From: Halopiger xanaduensis SH-6
GTDB lineage: Archaea; Halobacteriota; Halobacteria; Halobacteriales; Natrialbaceae
Reading direction: 5' to 3'
DNA: 64,000 bases
NCBI RefSeq assembly: GCF_000217715.1
Contig: NC_015666.1
Location: 322,270 to 386,269, forward strand
Shown here: piece after piece, positions 7,754-16,993 of the stretch
How the letters are laid out: each line of letters starts with the position of its first letter
How positions within the stretch are numbered: position 1 is the stretch's first letter
Position numbers and translations under genes: made by a program
Notes under the pieces: model-generated
Databases searched by the model: none
What the model was told of the DNA's origin: nothing
Seen by the model: only the letters and a program-made list of their open reading frames with translations

Positions 7754-7783
7754 AGGGTTGCAGACCCACGCAACCCTTTATCC
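7754..7783 (+). promoter_or_regulatory. Perfect palindrome adjoining a TATA box
   Basis: AGGGTTGC (7754-7761) and GCAACCCT (7770-7777) form perfect 8-bp arms around AGACCCAC. The second arm runs directly into TTTATCC (7777-7783), which lies about 25 bp before the ATG at 7807, the right place for a haloarchaeal TATA element of a leaderless gene. The palindrome therefore covers the BRE position and is a good operator candidate for the gene pair that follows. I see no gene in the rest of the 7484-7806 interval. Confidence 0.5.
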
Positions 7784-7806
7784 GCGCGCAGCGGGGTTCG
7801 CTAAGA

Positions 7807-8151
7807 ATGCAGATGATGACGGCAACCATCAACGACGACCACATCGACGAGCGAATCGAGAACCCGCAGCCCAAGCACCTGCTCCGCCTCCGAGAAGGCA
7901 ACATCGTCCGCGCCCAGACGGAGAGTCACAGCGTCATTGGGTACGTGACCGAAGAAGGAGAGTTGGAGGAGTGGAGTGATGGCGAGACCTCCATCGGCGT
8001 CGAGATCTACGTTCCTGTTGAGGGAGAGGATCGGTTCGGTACGCTGATCTATTACAACGACTCGCATGGCGAGGGCTTGGTGCTGGACATCCTCCGGAGC
8101 GACGTCGACTGCGAGGATTTGCAGTTGCTTGAGGTGGTCAGCGATGAGTGA
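7807..8151 (+). CDS. Small acidic orphan, first of a coupled pair
   Basis: I chose the ATG at 7807 (114 residues). An earlier in-frame ATG at 7741 would begin inside the palindromic operator and add non-halophilic residues. The protein is acidic with a beta-rich middle (EGNIVRAQTESHSVIGYV ... GVEIYVPVEG). No family is recognised. Its stop overlaps the start of the next gene by 8 bases, so the two are co-translated. Segments such as LREGNIVRAQTE resemble LEEGDSVRVVSE in the neighbour, which hints that the two genes are old tandem duplicates. Confidence 0.6.
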   Translation: MQMMTATINDDHIDERIENPQPKHLLRLREGNIVRAQTESHSVIGYVTEEGELEEWSDGETSIGVEIYVPVEGEDRFGTLIYYNDSHGEGLVLDILRSDVDCEDLQLLEVVSDE

Positions 8152-8476
8152 CGTGGCGGAAGTCTTCATCGCGGACACGAGTAATGAGGCGCGGACGACT
8201 AGCGAGATCGTCGATCTGATGCAGGAACTCGAGGAGGGTGACTCGGTGCGTGTCGTGTCTGAGACACAGGACGTGCTGGCTCGTGTGGACGCCAACGTCG
8301 ACGCGTGGCGAGACTGGGAGGACGACCTGATTATCGAGGTGCCGTTGAAGGTCTACGGTGACTCGCGGCTGGAACATCGGCGGGACTACTTGGCGTGGAT
8401 CGGGTTCGGGCCGGTTGACTTCGGTGTGCCGGGGCGGGCAGAGCGGGAGCGCGTGGATGAACTCCACGTGATGTAG
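8144..8476 (+). CDS. Small acidic orphan, second of a coupled pair
   Basis: The ATG at 8144 overlaps the previous stop and gives 110 residues. The product is acidic with a probable N-terminal helix (ARTTSEIVDLMQELEEG) and a beta-rich second half. It has no recognised family. Weak similarity to the preceding protein suggests a common origin. It ends 116 bp before the stop codon of secY on the other strand. That gap holds no gene or clear terminator. Confidence 0.6.
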   Translation: MSDVAEVFIADTSNEARTTSEIVDLMQELEEGDSVRVVSETQDVLARVDANVDAWRDWEDDLIIEVPLKVYGDSRLEHRRDYLAWIGFGPVDFGVPGRAERERVDELHVM

Positions 8477-8592
8477 GGCGGGTTCGCGGTTCGGTCTTGT
8501 TCTCGGACGAATGCTTCTGCTAAGGAGTTATTGACGTTCGCAAAGAAGGATGCCGGCAGAAGTTTCGATTCGTCGGCTGTTTAAACGATTTT

Positions 8593-10056
8593 TTAATCTT
8601 TTCCAAACATCTGGCGCATCATCGGGTGCATCTCCATCATCTGCTCTTCGGCGATCTCCTCGTAGAGCTTGTAGGTGATGGAGACGGCCAGCAGCAGGCC
8701 GGTTCCGGTAACGGACCCGATGGTGCCGAGCATGTTCGCCCAGACGGCCAGCAGGCCGACCAGTGCGCCACCGATGACGGTCACCTGCGGGATATACCGC
8801 TCCATGACCTTCTCGATGACGCCGACGTTCTGTCGGAAGCCGGGGATCTGCATCCCGGAGTTCTGGATCTGCTGGGCGGTGGCTTCGGGACCCATGTCCG
8901 TCGTTTCGACCCAGAAGACGGCGAAGATCGCGCCGCCGACGATCATGAAGGTGAGGTCGACGGAGATGCGGATCAGCACCTGCCACGCTTCCTGGGTGAC
9001 GGCACCGGTCCACCACATCCAATCCTGAGGCCTGTAGATCGGCGCGAGGTAGTAGAAGAACCCGCCGACCGCTTCCCCCTCGGTGTACTGACCCAGCGCA
9101 GAGGGCATTCCGGCCCACTGGCTGTTCAGGATCTGGCCAAGCATCTGGATGTTCGCCTGCAGCGCGCGGACGAGGATCATCGGCAGGACGCTCGCGTAGA
9201 TGAGCTTCACCGGGAAGCGACCGCGAGCACCCTTCACGCGGGCGTGACTGAGCGGGATCTCGACCCGCACGGACTCCGCGTAGACGACGATGCCGAAGAT
9301 CAGCAGCGTCGTCAGCAGCGGGATGATCATCCCGCCGTCGGTCATCAGCAGCGTGGAGAGCCCGTCGGTGGAAACGACGGATCCGACCTCCATCTGCCCC
9401 GTGAGGATCATGTACCAGTTGTAGAAGAACCCGCCCTGTGCGGGCTGGATGAACCCGGCCACGAGTCGCTGGCTCACGCCGGCGATAATGAACAGGCCGA
9501 TCCCGCTCCCGACGCCCCACTTGCTAACGACCTCGTCCATGTAGAGGAGGAGGACACCGCCAGCGAAGATCTGCAGGAACATCAGCAGCTGGACCTGCGT
9601 TTGACCGAACTGGAGGCCACCGATCGACAGCGACTGCTGGGCTGGCAGGAAGCCGCTGGCGAACACCATCGGAAGCCCAGTGAGTGCCACCATCACGACG
9701 ACGAGCACCTTCTGGAGGCCCTGGTAGAGAACCTGATCCCGGGGGTCGTTGGTGTCGAGACCGAGCAGGTTCGCACCGCCGAGCAACTGCAAGACGATGC
9801 TCGCCGTGACGATCGGTCCGATACCGACCTGCAGGATCGAACCCTGCGACCCAGCGAGGATCGCACGGAACTGGCCGAAGAGGTCGTTCGCGCCGCCGGA
9901 TTGCATCCCGAGCAGCGAGATGTTCGTCAGGAAGAAGTACAACACGAGAATGCCGGCCGTCCACGCCAGCTTCCGCTTGAAGGGAACGTGCCCCTCCGGA
10001 CGCTGGACGGCGGGCATCCGCGTTAAGACCGGTTCAGCGGCTTCCTTCCATCCCAT
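8593..10056 (-). CDS. secY: Preprotein translocase subunit SecY
   Basis: This is the channel-forming subunit of the Sec61/SecYEG translocon in the cytoplasmic membrane (487 residues). The N terminus (WKEAAEPVLTRMPAVQRPEG) is the typical haloarchaeal amphipathic start. About ten hydrophobic segments follow, including LVLYFFLTNISLLG and the plug-proximal region GSQGSILQVGIGPIVTASIV. The basic, cytoplasmic C-terminal end is short (MRQMFGKD). It is the last gene of the ribosomal supercluster, 2 bp after L15, so ribosome and translocon synthesis are linked. The adk gene often found next is missing. Confidence 0.97.
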   Translation of the reverse strand: MGWKEAAEPVLTRMPAVQRPEGHVPFKRKLAWTAGILVLYFFLTNISLLGMQSGGANDLFGQFRAILAGSQGSILQVGIGPIVTASIVLQLLGGANLLGLDTNDPRDQVLYQGLQKVLVVVMVALTGLPMVFASGFLPAQQSLSIGGLQFGQTQVQLLMFLQIFAGGVLLLYMDEVVSKWGVGSGIGLFIIAGVSQRLVAGFIQPAQGGFFYNWYMILTGQMEVGSVVSTDGLSTLLMTDGGMIIPLLTTLLIFGIVVYAESVRVEIPLSHARVKGARGRFPVKLIYASVLPMILVRALQANIQMLGQILNSQWAGMPSALGQYTEGEAVGGFFYYLAPIYRPQDWMWWTGAVTQEAWQVLIRISVDLTFMIVGGAIFAVFWVETTDMGPEATAQQIQNSGMQIPGFRQNVGVIEKVMERYIPQVTVIGGALVGLLAVWANMLGTIGSVTGTGLLLAVSITYKLYEEIAEEQMMEMHPMMRQMFGKD

Positions 10057-10058
10057 CG

Positions 10059-10571
10059 TTAGTCCTCGCTCTGTTCGGTTTCGTCGGCGGCGTCCGTCTC
10101 CGCCTCGGATTCAGCGTCCGCTCGTTCCTGCGCTCGTTCCGAGAGGACCGCGTCGCCGCCGGCGTCTGCGAGCTTCTCCTCGGCCGCGTCCGAGAAGGCG
10201 TCGGCCGTGACCTCGAGGGCGTTGCGGACCTGGCCGGAGCCAAGGACCTTCACGGTGTCGACCTCGTGGCCGTCCTCGACGACGTCGCGTGCGTCGATCG
10301 CGTAGCCGTCGTCGGTTTCCTCGGCGACGCCCTCGGCTGCGTAGAGGATGGCGTCCTCGTCGAGCTTCTGGACGTCGATCTCCGCGACCTCTTCGCGGAT
10401 GTCCTGGGGTCGCTTGAAGCCGTGCTTGCCCTTCGGCTCGTAGTTGTGGAACTCGTGCTTGCTGCGCCCGGCGCGGCCGCGACCGCCGCGGTGGCCCGCA
10501 CCGCGTCGGTTCTTGTGGGAGCCACCGCTGTGCGTTCGTGACCCGCGTTGGCGTCGTTTTTTACTCGTCAT
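10059..10571 (-). CDS. rpl15: Large-subunit ribosomal protein uL15
   Basis: I chose the ATG at 10571 (170 residues); the longer open frame upstream overlaps L30. The basic N terminus with Gly-Arg-rich RNA-binding loops (GAGHRGGRGRAGRSKHEFH) is the uL15 signature. The C-terminal about 30 residues are a very acidic tail, as expected in halophiles. It contacts 23S rRNA in the large subunit. The gene starts 2 bp after the L30 stop and precedes secY. Confidence 0.96.
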   Translation of the reverse strand: MTSKKRRQRGSRTHSGGSHKNRRGAGHRGGRGRAGRSKHEFHNYEPKGKHGFKRPQDIREEVAEIDVQKLDEDAILYAAEGVAEETDDGYAIDARDVVEDGHEVDTVKVLGSGQVRNALEVTADAFSDAAEEKLADAGGDAVLSERAQERADAESEAETDAADETEQSED

Positions 10572-10573
10572 GG

Positions 10574-11041
10574 TTATCGCATCGATTCTAACAGGTCGTT
10601 GATTTCGTCCGTTGTATGCTTTCCGAGTTGGCCGCCCTCGGCGGTCGGCTTCTTGATGCCGGCGTGACCCCCGCGGGGCGGGTGCAGACGAAGCGTCGGG
10701 GACAGCCCCTGCTCGCGCAGCGTCGTCTCCTCGGCGAGCAGCGCCTCGGCCAGCGACTCGAAGTCGCCGTACTCGGTGTTCTCGTCGACCCACTCGGCGT
10801 CGACGTCGGACTGGTCGCCCTCGAGAGGCTCCGCGCGCTTTGCGAGCACGGCTGCGAGCACCTCGGCGCTCGGTTCGCCGTGCGCGACGTAGTCGTTGAC
10901 CTTGTTGACCATTCCCGTGTAGGTGTCGGTCTCGGGGACGAGCGCGCAGTGGTTGACGCTGTGGATGTTCAGCATCTCCAGGGTATCCTGGACGGTTTGC
11001 TGGCGGTTCACCTCACCGCGAACCTGAACGACTGCCTTCAT
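10574..11041 (-). CDS. rpl30: Large-subunit ribosomal protein uL30
   Basis: The 155-residue protein has the archaeal long form of uL30. The ferredoxin-like core starts at once (VVQVRGEVNRQQTVQDTLEM) and is followed by an archaeal/eukaryotic C-terminal extension with a conserved basic stretch (LHPPRGGHAGIKKP). It overlaps the S5 stop by one base and is part of the same transcript. Confidence 0.96.
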   Translation of the reverse strand: MKAVVQVRGEVNRQQTVQDTLEMLNIHSVNHCALVPETDTYTGMVNKVNDYVAHGEPSAEVLAAVLAKRAEPLEGDQSDVDAEWVDENTEYGDFESLAEALLAEETTLREQGLSPTLRLHPPRGGHAGIKKPTAEGGQLGKHTTDEINDLLESMR

Positions 11042-11712
11042 TACTCAGTCACCTCGGCTTCGTCTCGCTCTCGGTCGGTCGAACCAGAGCGACGTCGCGG
11101 GTGACGCGACTGCGATGCGTTCTCCAGCGCGTTGAACGTCGCCTTCGCCAGGTTGACCGTGGTCCGAGTGTTGCCGTGGCTCTTGGTCCAAGCGTTCTCG
11201 ATGCCGGCCAGGTCGAGCACCGCGTGGACGGTGTCGCTGGCGGCCAGGCCCAACCCTTCGGGGGCGGGGATGACCTCGACCTCGACGGAGCCGGCCTTGC
11301 CCGTCGTGCGTCGGGTCAGGGAGTGGGGCCGGTCCGAGCGGTCCTCCCAGGAACCGGAGCCGCGGGGGACCTCGATCATGTTCAGCTTCGCGATACCGAT
11401 CGCCTTCTGGATGGCGGACCCGACCTGGTCGTCTCGGCCTTCCGCGTAGCCGACGTAGCCGTCGCGGTTGCCGACGGCGACGACGCAGCGGAACTTGACG
11501 CGTCGTCCGGAGTCGGTCATCCGCTGGACCATGTTGATGTCCAGCACTTCGTCGTCCAGTCCGGGGAGGAGCTGGTCGACGATCTCGGGCTCCTTCAGCG
11601 GGAGGCCCGAGTTGAGGGCGTCCTCCATTGTGTCGATTTCGCCCTCCTGAACCATCCGGCCGAGACGGGTGACGGGTTCCCAGCCGCCGTCGTTGTAGTC
11701 GTTTGCGCTCAT
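11041..11712 (-). CDS. rps5: Small-subunit ribosomal protein uS5
   Basis: The 223-residue protein has an N-terminal double-stranded RNA-binding-type domain ([20 protein letters not shown]) and the C-terminal S5 domain ([17 protein letters not shown]). uS5 lines the mRNA entry side of the 30S subunit and affects decoding accuracy. The tail is enriched in Arg and Glu. The start overlaps the end of L18 by four bases. Confidence 0.97.
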   Translation of the reverse strand: MSANDYNDGGWEPVTRLGRMVQEGEIDTMEDALNSGLPLKEPEIVDQLLPGLDDEVLDINMVQRMTDSGRRVKFRCVVAVGNRDGYVGYAEGRDDQVGSAIQKAIGIAKLNMIEVPRGSGSWEDRSDRPHSLTRRTTGKAGSVEVEVIPAPEGLGLAASDTVHAVLDLAGIENAWTKSHGNTRTTVNLAKATFNALENASQSRHPRRRSGSTDRERDEAEVTE

Positions 11713-12257
11713 TCTAGGATCGCCTCTCGTACGTCGTCGAAGTGTTCAGGAAGTTCGGTCGCGTCGAACTCGCCGTTGTACAGCGGCTCGTCGAGCTGCT
11801 CGGCGTACTCGGCGATGTGCTCGCCGCGCGTGCGCGACCAGTCCGCGAGGACCTCGTCGTTGTGCGGAATCTCGAGACCCGCGTCGATCGCGCCTTCCTG
11901 AACCGCGAACACCTTGTTACCGGGCGTCGCGGTGTTGAGACCGATATCGAGGACCGCTTCCTCGACGCCGGCCTCGACGGCGCGCTGGCCGGCCAGCAGG
12001 CCGGTCAGGTACGCCGCGGAAATGTTACTCGTGGGGGCTTCCCAACCGTACTCCTCGAGGTCGCTCGAGTGTGCGCTCGCGAGCGTCTCGTCTCCCTGAG
12101 GTCCGGGAGTGATCAGCTGCGCCGTGGTGTGCTTGTTGCTCTTTCGAGCGACGAGTCGGGGCTTACCCGACTTCAGCAGGCGCAACCTCTGGTGGTAGTC
12201 CGTCCGGACCTCACGGCGACGCCGCATCGGCACTTTGTATCGTGGTCCTGTCGCCAT
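11709..12257 (-). CDS. rpl18: Large-subunit ribosomal protein uL18
   Basis: The 182-residue archaeal uL18 begins [19 protein letters not shown], with the conserved [20 protein letters not shown] segment that binds 5S rRNA. The central [20 protein letters not shown] helix is typical. Together with uL5 it anchors 5S rRNA in the central protuberance. It shares one base with the L19e stop. Confidence 0.97.
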   Translation of the reverse strand: MATGPRYKVPMRRRREVRTDYHQRLRLLKSGKPRLVARKSNKHTTAQLITPGPQGDETLASAHSSDLEEYGWEAPTSNISAAYLTGLLAGQRAVEAGVEEAVLDIGLNTATPGNKVFAVQEGAIDAGLEIPHNDEVLADWSRTRGEHIAEYAEQLDEPLYNGEFDATELPEHFDDVREAILE

Positions 12258-12706
12258 TATTGGTCACCGTAGTTGTCGTCGATGTAGTTCAACAGGTACC
12301 GGACGCTGCGGAACTCGCCGCCGCCAGCCTTCTTGTAGAGCTCGCGGTACTGCGTGGGCGTCAGCTCGCCCTTGTCGCGGAGTTCGCGCAGCTTCCGTCG
12401 CTGTGCGCGGATCTTGCTTTCCCACTCTTCCTTCTCGTTCTGGCGTGCGCCCTTCTTGCCGCGGCGCTTGCCCGGGCCCTTCTGGTGGCCGTAGGAGCGC
12501 TTCGCGTTGCGCTCGCGGGCGCGGCCGCGGGAGTTGCCCTTGGCGTCTTCGGCCTGAATACGACCCTCCTCGACGAGTTCGCGGATCTCGTCGCGGGTGA
12601 TCGCTTCGGCGATGTCGCCCTGGGCGTCGGGGTCGAGCCAGATGCGGTTCTCACCGACGTCTAAGACGTCGGCGGCCAGTCGCTTCTGTGCGGAGAGATC
12701 AGTCAT
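12257..12706 (-). CDS. rpl19e: Large-subunit ribosomal protein eL19
   Basis: This 149-residue protein is found only in archaea and eukaryotes. The N-terminal domain ([20 protein letters not shown]) is followed by the very basic linker ([20 protein letters not shown]) that runs along 23S rRNA, and by a C-terminal helix. Its presence, with L32e and S4e, identifies the cluster as archaeal. It overlaps the L32e end by 8 bp. Confidence 0.97.
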   Translation of the reverse strand: MTDLSAQKRLAADVLDVGENRIWLDPDAQGDIAEAITRDEIRELVEEGRIQAEDAKGNSRGRARERNAKRSYGHQKGPGKRRGKKGARQNEKEEWESKIRAQRRKLRELRDKGELTPTQYRELYKKAGGGEFRSVRYLLNYIDDNYGDQ

Positions 12707-13418
12707 TGGCTTCCACCTCGACTTCTTCGTAGGTCGGGTTCAGGACGCGAATGTCCTCGTCCTCGGCCACTTCCTCGATCCGTTCGCGCTTGCGCGCGCC
12801 GACCGAGGAGGCGATGCGAACCGCTTCGCGGTCGCCGTCGACACCCTCGAGGTCGTCGACGTTCTCGACGTAGACCTCTTCGAAGCCGCTCGGGTGCTTT
12901 CCGCGAACGGCTTCGGGCGTGCGGAAGCCGGCCTGGACCTTCGGGCCCTTGCCCTTGATGCCCTTGCGCTGCTTGGACAGCTGGCCGCGGGGGCGGCGCC
13001 ACGATTCGGGCGTCCGCTTTTTCATGTGGTAGTCCTGCCGCTTGAACTGCGGCTTGCCCTCGCTCTTCCGACGCTCGAGGAGTCGCTCCTCGTCCTCGGA
13101 GAGTTCGGGGGTCTTCTCGGTCAGCCCGCGGGCGCGAAGCTCCGTCTCGACGTCTTCCTCGGACTCCTCCGCTTCTTCGGCGCCCTCGTCTTCGATCTCG
13201 GCTTCGGTCTCTTCGGTGACCTCGAGGTCGCCGACGTCGGCCTTGATACGGGCCGCGAGCGCGTTACCGATGCCCTCGGCTTCGGCCAGGTCGTCCTGGT
13301 CGGCTTCCTTGACGTCCTCGATGGACTCGAAGCCGGCCTCGCGAAGGGCGTCGGCCTTGCTCGCGCCAACACCGCTGATGTCCTCGAGTTCCTGTGGTTC
13401 GTCGTCTTCGGCTGCCAT
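12699..13418 (-). CDS. rpl32e: Large-subunit ribosomal protein eL32 with N-terminal HhH extension
   Basis: The C-terminal about 130 residues are the eL32 domain ([20 protein letters not shown] and following). The N-terminal half is a halophile-type extension. Residues about 8-60 form tandem helix-hairpin-helix repeats ([16 protein letters not shown] and [16 protein letters not shown]), followed by an acidic spacer. HhH motifs bind nucleic acid, so the extension could add an rRNA contact or an extra-ribosomal function. At 239 residues it is about twice the eukaryotic length. Confidence 0.96.
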   Translation of the reverse strand: MAAEDDEPQELEDISGVGASKADALREAGFESIEDVKEADQDDLAEAEGIGNALAARIKADVGDLEVTEETEAEIEDEGAEEAEESEEDVETELRARGLTEKTPELSEDEERLLERRKSEGKPQFKRQDYHMKKRTPESWRRPRGQLSKQRKGIKGKGPKVQAGFRTPEAVRGKHPSGFEEVYVENVDDLEGVDGDREAVRIASSVGARKRERIEEVAEDEDIRVLNPTYEEVEVEAND

Positions 13419-13421
13419 CTA

Positions 13422-13955
13422 TCAGGCACCTCCTTTGGCGGGTTTGTTGGTGATGTAGACCCCGTCCTGGAAGACGCGGGTGTCCTTGCCGCTGACGCGG
13501 GTCAGCTGCTCGATGTCGGCCGCCGTCTGCCCGACGTCTTCCTTGTCGGGACCGGAGAGGACGAGCTGCTCGTCGTCGACGGTAACCTCGGTATCACCGT
13601 GGATAGTCGTACGTCGCGGTGCCTTTTCGCCGAGGAAGTTCTCGATGACGACGTCGTCGCCCTCCACGCGGACCTGCATCGGGAAGTGGGAGTAGAAGAC
13701 TTCCATCTCGTACTCCCAGCCCTCGGTCACGCCGTGGAAGGCGTTGGTGATGTGGCTCTCGAAGGTGCCGACGGTCGCGTTCGTCTTCGCGTCCTCGGAC
13801 TCGCTTTCGATCACCACGCTGTCGTCGTCCACGTCGACGCTCACGTCGGGGTACCAGAGGCGGCGGGTAACGCTGCCTTCCGGTCCGTCGACGGTCACGT
13901 CGAGGTGGTCGATCTCGACGGTTACGTTGTCAGGGATTTCCAGTTCGACTCGCAT
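13422..13955 (-). CDS. rpl6: Large-subunit ribosomal protein uL6
   Basis: The 177-residue protein has two related alpha/beta domains. The N-terminal strand IPDNVTVEIDHLDVTVDGPE and the C-terminal ITNKPAKGG ending fit archaeal uL6. It lies near the factor-binding region of the 50S subunit. It is separated by 2-3 bp from both neighbours in the operon. Confidence 0.97.
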   Translation of the reverse strand: MRVELEIPDNVTVEIDHLDVTVDGPEGSVTRRLWYPDVSVDVDDDSVVIESESEDAKTNATVGTFESHITNAFHGVTEGWEYEMEVFYSHFPMQVRVEGDDVVIENFLGEKAPRRTTIHGDTEVTVDDEQLVLSGPDKEDVGQTAADIEQLTRVSGKDTRVFQDGVYITNKPAKGGA

Positions 13956-13957
13956 TG

Positions 13958-14350
13958 TTAGTAGACGTATGCGATCACCTGGCCCCCGATGCCCTGCTCA
14001 CGAGCCTCGTAGTGGCTCATGATGCCGCTGCTCGTCGTGACGACGAGCGCGCCGAAGTCCCGAGCGGGGAGGAATCGCTTCTCCCACTTCTCGAACTCGT
14101 CGGCGCCGGCGCTGTAGCGGGGCTTGACGGGGCCGCACTCGTTGATCGCTCCTTTCAGTTCGACCTCGAACTGACCGGCTTTGCCGTCGTCGACGTACTC
14201 GAAGCCGTCGATGTACCCGCGGTCGTAGAAGACCTCGAGTACGCTGCCGATCTCGTTCGAGGCGGGCGTTACCTCGTGGGTCAGATGGCCCACGCTTTCG
14301 GCGTTGTCGATGCCCGAAAGCGCGTTGCTGAGTGGATCGTTCCCAGTCAT
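13958..14350 (-). CDS. rps8: Small-subunit ribosomal protein uS8
   Basis: I chose the ATG at 14350 (130 residues), which gives the conserved [18 protein letters not shown] start. The longer frame upstream is antisense-like Ser/Arg sequence over S14. The signature [20 protein letters not shown] is present near the C terminus. uS8 binds the central domain of 16S rRNA and is an assembly nucleator. The start is 1 bp after the S14 stop. Confidence 0.97.
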   Translation of the reverse strand: MTGNDPLSNALSGIDNAESVGHLTHEVTPASNEIGSVLEVFYDRGYIDGFEYVDDGKAGQFEVELKGAINECGPVKPRYSAGADEFEKWEKRFLPARDFGALVVTTSSGIMSHYEAREQGIGGQVIAYVY

Positions 14351-14351
14351 G

Positions 14352-14558
14352 TTATCGATACTTCTTGAAGCCCATGTCACGAGCGATCTCGCGGAAGCAC
14401 TGTCGACAGAGGTTGATGTCGTACTTCCCGACGAGACCCTGCTTGCGACCGCAGCGCTGACAGGCTTCTTCCTGCCCCGTGCGCTTGGCCGCGTGCTCGC
14501 CCGTGCTGAGGGCGTCGGTTTCGGTTTCAGTTTCGGCTTCGGTTTCGCTTTCACTCAT
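14352..14558 (-). CDS. rps14: Small-subunit ribosomal protein uS14, zinc type
   Basis: The 68-residue protein has two Cys pairs (Cys33/36 and Cys51/54 in [10 protein letters not shown] and NLCRQC) that bind one zinc ion, and the conserved C terminus [13 protein letters not shown]. The first 20 residues are an acidic Ser/Glu/Thr-rich stretch, longer than in many haloarchaea. The last bases of L5 overlap its start. Confidence 0.97.
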   Translation of the reverse strand: MSESETEAETETETDALSTGEHAAKRTGQEEACQRCGRKQGLVGKYDINLCRQCFREIARDMGFKKYR

Positions 14559-15093
14559 CTGCGGATCCCTCCACGGTGACGTCGAAGGTCGACTCGAGGA
14601 ACGCGACGGCGTCCTCGGGGTTCAGTCGGTGTTTCGACGGGATCGGGCGCGTCGCCTTGTCGCGCTTGGAGACGCGGTAGCCCGGACGCACCAAGTTGAC
14701 AGTGACGTCCAGTCCGAAGATCCCGACGTTCGGATCGTACTCCTGGCTCGGGAAGTCGGTGTGCTCCTCGATCCCGAAGCTGAAGTTACCCGTGTCGTCG
14801 AACTGGCTGGCCGAGAGGTCGGCCAGCGGGAGGGCCGTCTCGAGGAACTCGTGGGCGTCCTCGCCGCGAAGGGTGACCTTCGCGCCGATCGGATCGCCCT
14901 GGCGAATGCCGAAGTCGGGTTCGGTCTTTTTCGCCTGGGTCCGGACGCTCTCTTGCTCGGTGACCTCCTCGATGATGTCCTCGGCTTTGCCGAGTTCGCG
15001 ACCGCCCTGACCGACGCCCATGTGGACGACGACCTTCTCGACGCGCGGCTCGCGCATCTCGTGGAAGTCGGCTTCCGAGTCGGCCTCGCTCAT
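14551..15093 (-). CDS. rpl5: Large-subunit ribosomal protein uL5
   Basis: The 180-residue protein contains the uL5 core ([19 protein letters not shown], and [20 protein letters not shown] near the centre). It binds 5S rRNA and contacts the P-site tRNA. The start overlaps the S4e stop by 4 bp. The short acidic N-terminal extension is typical for halophiles. Confidence 0.97.
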   Translation of the reverse strand: MSEADSEADFHEMREPRVEKVVVHMGVGQGGRELGKAEDIIEEVTEQESVRTQAKKTEPDFGIRQGDPIGAKVTLRGEDAHEFLETALPLADLSASQFDDTGNFSFGIEEHTDFPSQEYDPNVGIFGLDVTVNLVRPGYRVSKRDKATRPIPSKHRLNPEDAVAFLESTFDVTVEGSADE

Positions 15094-15791
15094 TCGTCAT
15101 CACCCGTGAAGTTCTCGTCGATCACGACGACGTACTCCTCGATGGTCTCGAACCCGCCGTCTTCCGTGTCGACGGTGACGGTGTTCGAGCCGCTGCCGGG
15201 AGTGACGTCGATCGTCTCGACTTCGCCGATCTTGCCGCCGTGGTTGCCGCGGATGGCGGTGACGAGCGCACCCTCCTCGTAGGGGAAGTGCGCGACGACC
15301 GACTTGTCGTCGTTGTCGATGACGATCGAGTCGTTGCTGCTGTACTCGGCGCCGTCCTCGACGAGGACGTTCGTCCCGTCGTGCAGCGTCAGCTGCGTGT
15401 CGCCGCCGGGCACCTGCTGCTTGTTGTCGATCTTGCCGAGGCGGCTCTCCGCGGCCTCGGCGTCGATCTCGGTCAGCGCGAGCCGACCGCCTTCGTCGGG
15501 GAAGACGCGGTAGTACTCCTCGCGGCCGGGGAACGCGATGATGTCGAAGATACCGATCGGACGCTGTTCGTCGTTGATCGGCTGCCCGTTGACGAGGATC
15601 GCGTCCTCGGAGAGGGCGTATCGCGCTTCCTTCGTCGAGTCGACGTAGCCGAGCACGTCCCGCAGCAGGACGACGAGCGGGACGCCCTCCTCACCGTGGG
15701 GGCCGGCGCCGGCCTTGACGGTGAAGGTGTCGGTCTTGCGCTCGACCGGCCAGGTCTTCGGGACCGAAAGTCGTTTCTGGTGTTTCGTCAT
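15090..15791 (-). CDS. rps4e: Small-subunit ribosomal protein eS4
   Basis: The 233-residue archaeal/eukaryotic protein starts [20 protein letters not shown]. It has an S4-type RNA-binding domain ([20 protein letters not shown]), the central eS4 region, and a KOW-like segment near the C terminus ([15 protein letters not shown]). It overlaps L24 by four bases. Confidence 0.97.
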   Translation of the reverse strand: MTKHQKRLSVPKTWPVERKTDTFTVKAGAGPHGEEGVPLVVLLRDVLGYVDSTKEARYALSEDAILVNGQPINDEQRPIGIFDIIAFPGREEYYRVFPDEGGRLALTEIDAEAAESRLGKIDNKQQVPGGDTQLTLHDGTNVLVEDGAEYSSNDSIVIDNDDKSVVAHFPYEEGALVTAIRGNHGGKIGEVETIDVTPGSGSNTVTVDTEDGGFETIEEYVVVIDENFTGDDE

Positions 15792-16159
15792 TCGTTATCA
15801 CCTTCCGATTCGTCGCCCTCGAGGCGCGCCTCGCGGCGCTCGTCCTCGAGGTCGAGCTCCGTGATCCGGACGTTCGACGGGTCCAGCGGCCGGGGCACTT
15901 CTTCGCCGTCGGCCGTCTCGACCGTCACGTCCTCGACGTGAATGACGCCGTCCTCGAGGATCGCTTTGAGAACCTCGCCTTCTTCGCCGGCGTGGTCCCC
16001 GCGCATGACCTCGACCGTGTCGCCCGCGTTGACGCGGGTGCGACGGGTATCGTACTCCTCGCGGAGGTCGTCGGACAGCGTCGCGTGGAGCTGCTTCTGC
16101 CGCTTGTGCAGCGGCGCTCGCTCCGTCTGCGTTCGCTGTTTGTGTGGTTGCTTGCTCAT
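15788..16159 (-). CDS. rpl24: Large-subunit ribosomal protein uL24
   Basis: The 123-residue protein has a KOW motif at about residues 46-62 ([20 protein letters not shown]) and the N-terminal basic region ([20 protein letters not shown]) typical of archaeal uL24. It is one of the first proteins to bind during 50S assembly. The C terminus is acidic. Confidence 0.97.
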   Translation of the reverse strand: MSKQPHKQRTQTERAPLHKRQKQLHATLSDDLREEYDTRRTRVNAGDTVEVMRGDHAGEEGEVLKAILEDGVIHVEDVTVETADGEEVPRPLDPSNVRITELDLEDERREARLEGDESEGDNE

Positions 16160-16160
16160 G

Positions 16161-16559
16161 TTAGACGATCATCGTCGCGGTGGAGGCGATCGCGCCGAAC
16201 CGTTCGGCGACTTCGCGAGCGATCGGGCCCTTGATCTCCGTGCCGCGGGGTTCCTCGTTCTCGTCGATGATGACCGCTGCGTTGTCCTCGAACTTCAGCC
16301 GCGTCCCGTCCGGCCGGCGGATCGACTTCCGCTGGCGGACGATGACGGCCTCGAGGACCTGGCGGCGCATCTCGGGGGTACCCTTGGTCACGGAGACCGT
16401 GACCTTGTCACCGAGACCCGCCTTCGGCTGGCGGTTCTTGGTGCCGTGGTAGCCCGCGACGCTGATGACTTTCAGCTCGCGTGCGCCGGTGTTGTCGGCG
16501 CACGTGACCAGCGAGCCCTTCTTGAGCCCCTGGGTCACGTCGGCTTTCATCGCTTCCAT
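16161..16559 (-). CDS. rpl14: Large-subunit ribosomal protein uL14
   Basis: The 132-residue protein has the conserved core [20 protein letters not shown] and the C-terminal ITGPIA-type segment (here [20 protein letters not shown]). It lies at the subunit interface, where the anti-association factor aIF6 binds in archaea. It shares one base with the S17 stop. Confidence 0.97.
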   Translation of the reverse strand: MEAMKADVTQGLKKGSLVTCADNTGARELKVISVAGYHGTKNRQPKAGLGDKVTVSVTKGTPEMRRQVLEAVIVRQRKSIRRPDGTRLKFEDNAAVIIDENEEPRGTEIKGPIAREVAERFGAIASTATMIV

Positions 16560-16993
16560 TATTCCTCACCCTCCTCGTCGGTCGCGAAGTCCTCGGCCGA
16601 CAGCTCCGGCTCGGGTTCGGCCTGGCCGGTGAGGTCGGCGACGTCCTCCGCGGTTGCCTCTTCGGTTACTTCGACGACCACGTGCGATTTGGTCTTCGAC
16701 AGTGGTCGGGTCTCTGCGATCTTGACCGTGTCACCGACCGAGAGCGGCTCGAGCACGCCCGGCACGTGGGCCGGGATGCGCGAGCGACGCTTCATGTACC
16801 GGTTATACTTCGGTACAGCCACGTCGTACTCTCGCTCGACGACCACGGTCTTCTCCATGTCCGTCGACACGACGGTCCCCTCGAGGACTTGGCCTCGAAC
16901 GGAGAGCTCGCCGTAGAACGGACACTTCTCGTAGTCGTATTCCTCCGGGTTTTCTGGTTCCGGAGGGGTTTCAACGTCTAGTCCAATTGCCAT
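16559..16993 (-). CDS. rps17: Small-subunit ribosomal protein uS17
   Basis: The OB-fold core ([40 protein letters not shown]) is flanked by an archaeal N-terminal extension and a long acidic tail of about 35 residues ([20 protein letters not shown]). At 144 residues it is longer than most archaeal uS17 because of that tail. Its start lies within the end of the Rpp29 gene (16-bp overlap). Confidence 0.96.
   Translation of the reverse strand: MAIGLDVETPPEPENPEEYDYEKCPFYGELSVRGQVLEGTVVSTDMEKTVVVEREYDVAVPKYNRYMKRRSRIPAHVPGVLEPLSVGDTVKIAETRPLSKTKSHVVVEVTEEATAEDVADLTGQAEPEPELSAEDFATDEEGEE

Larger units (their letters stand above)
1..8592. mobile_element. Accessory island, probably integrated, beside the ribosomal operon
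   Basis: The block contains a tyrosine recombinase, orphan genes on both strands, two truncated gene remnants, an AAA ATPase operon and several palindromes, and it ends directly at the 3' end of secY. In many archaea secY is followed by adk, which is absent here. Parts of it (about 2600-4450) are visibly richer in A+T than the ribosomal genes. I see no clear att repeats and no tRNA within it, and the left end lies outside the window. The boundaries are therefore only approximate, and the block could be a composite of several insertions rather than one element. Confidence 0.5.

Noticed and set aside
8626-10026. 466-codon plus-strand frame opposite secY
   Set aside because: His/Asp/Gln-rich complement of secY with no family signal; secY on the other strand is certain.
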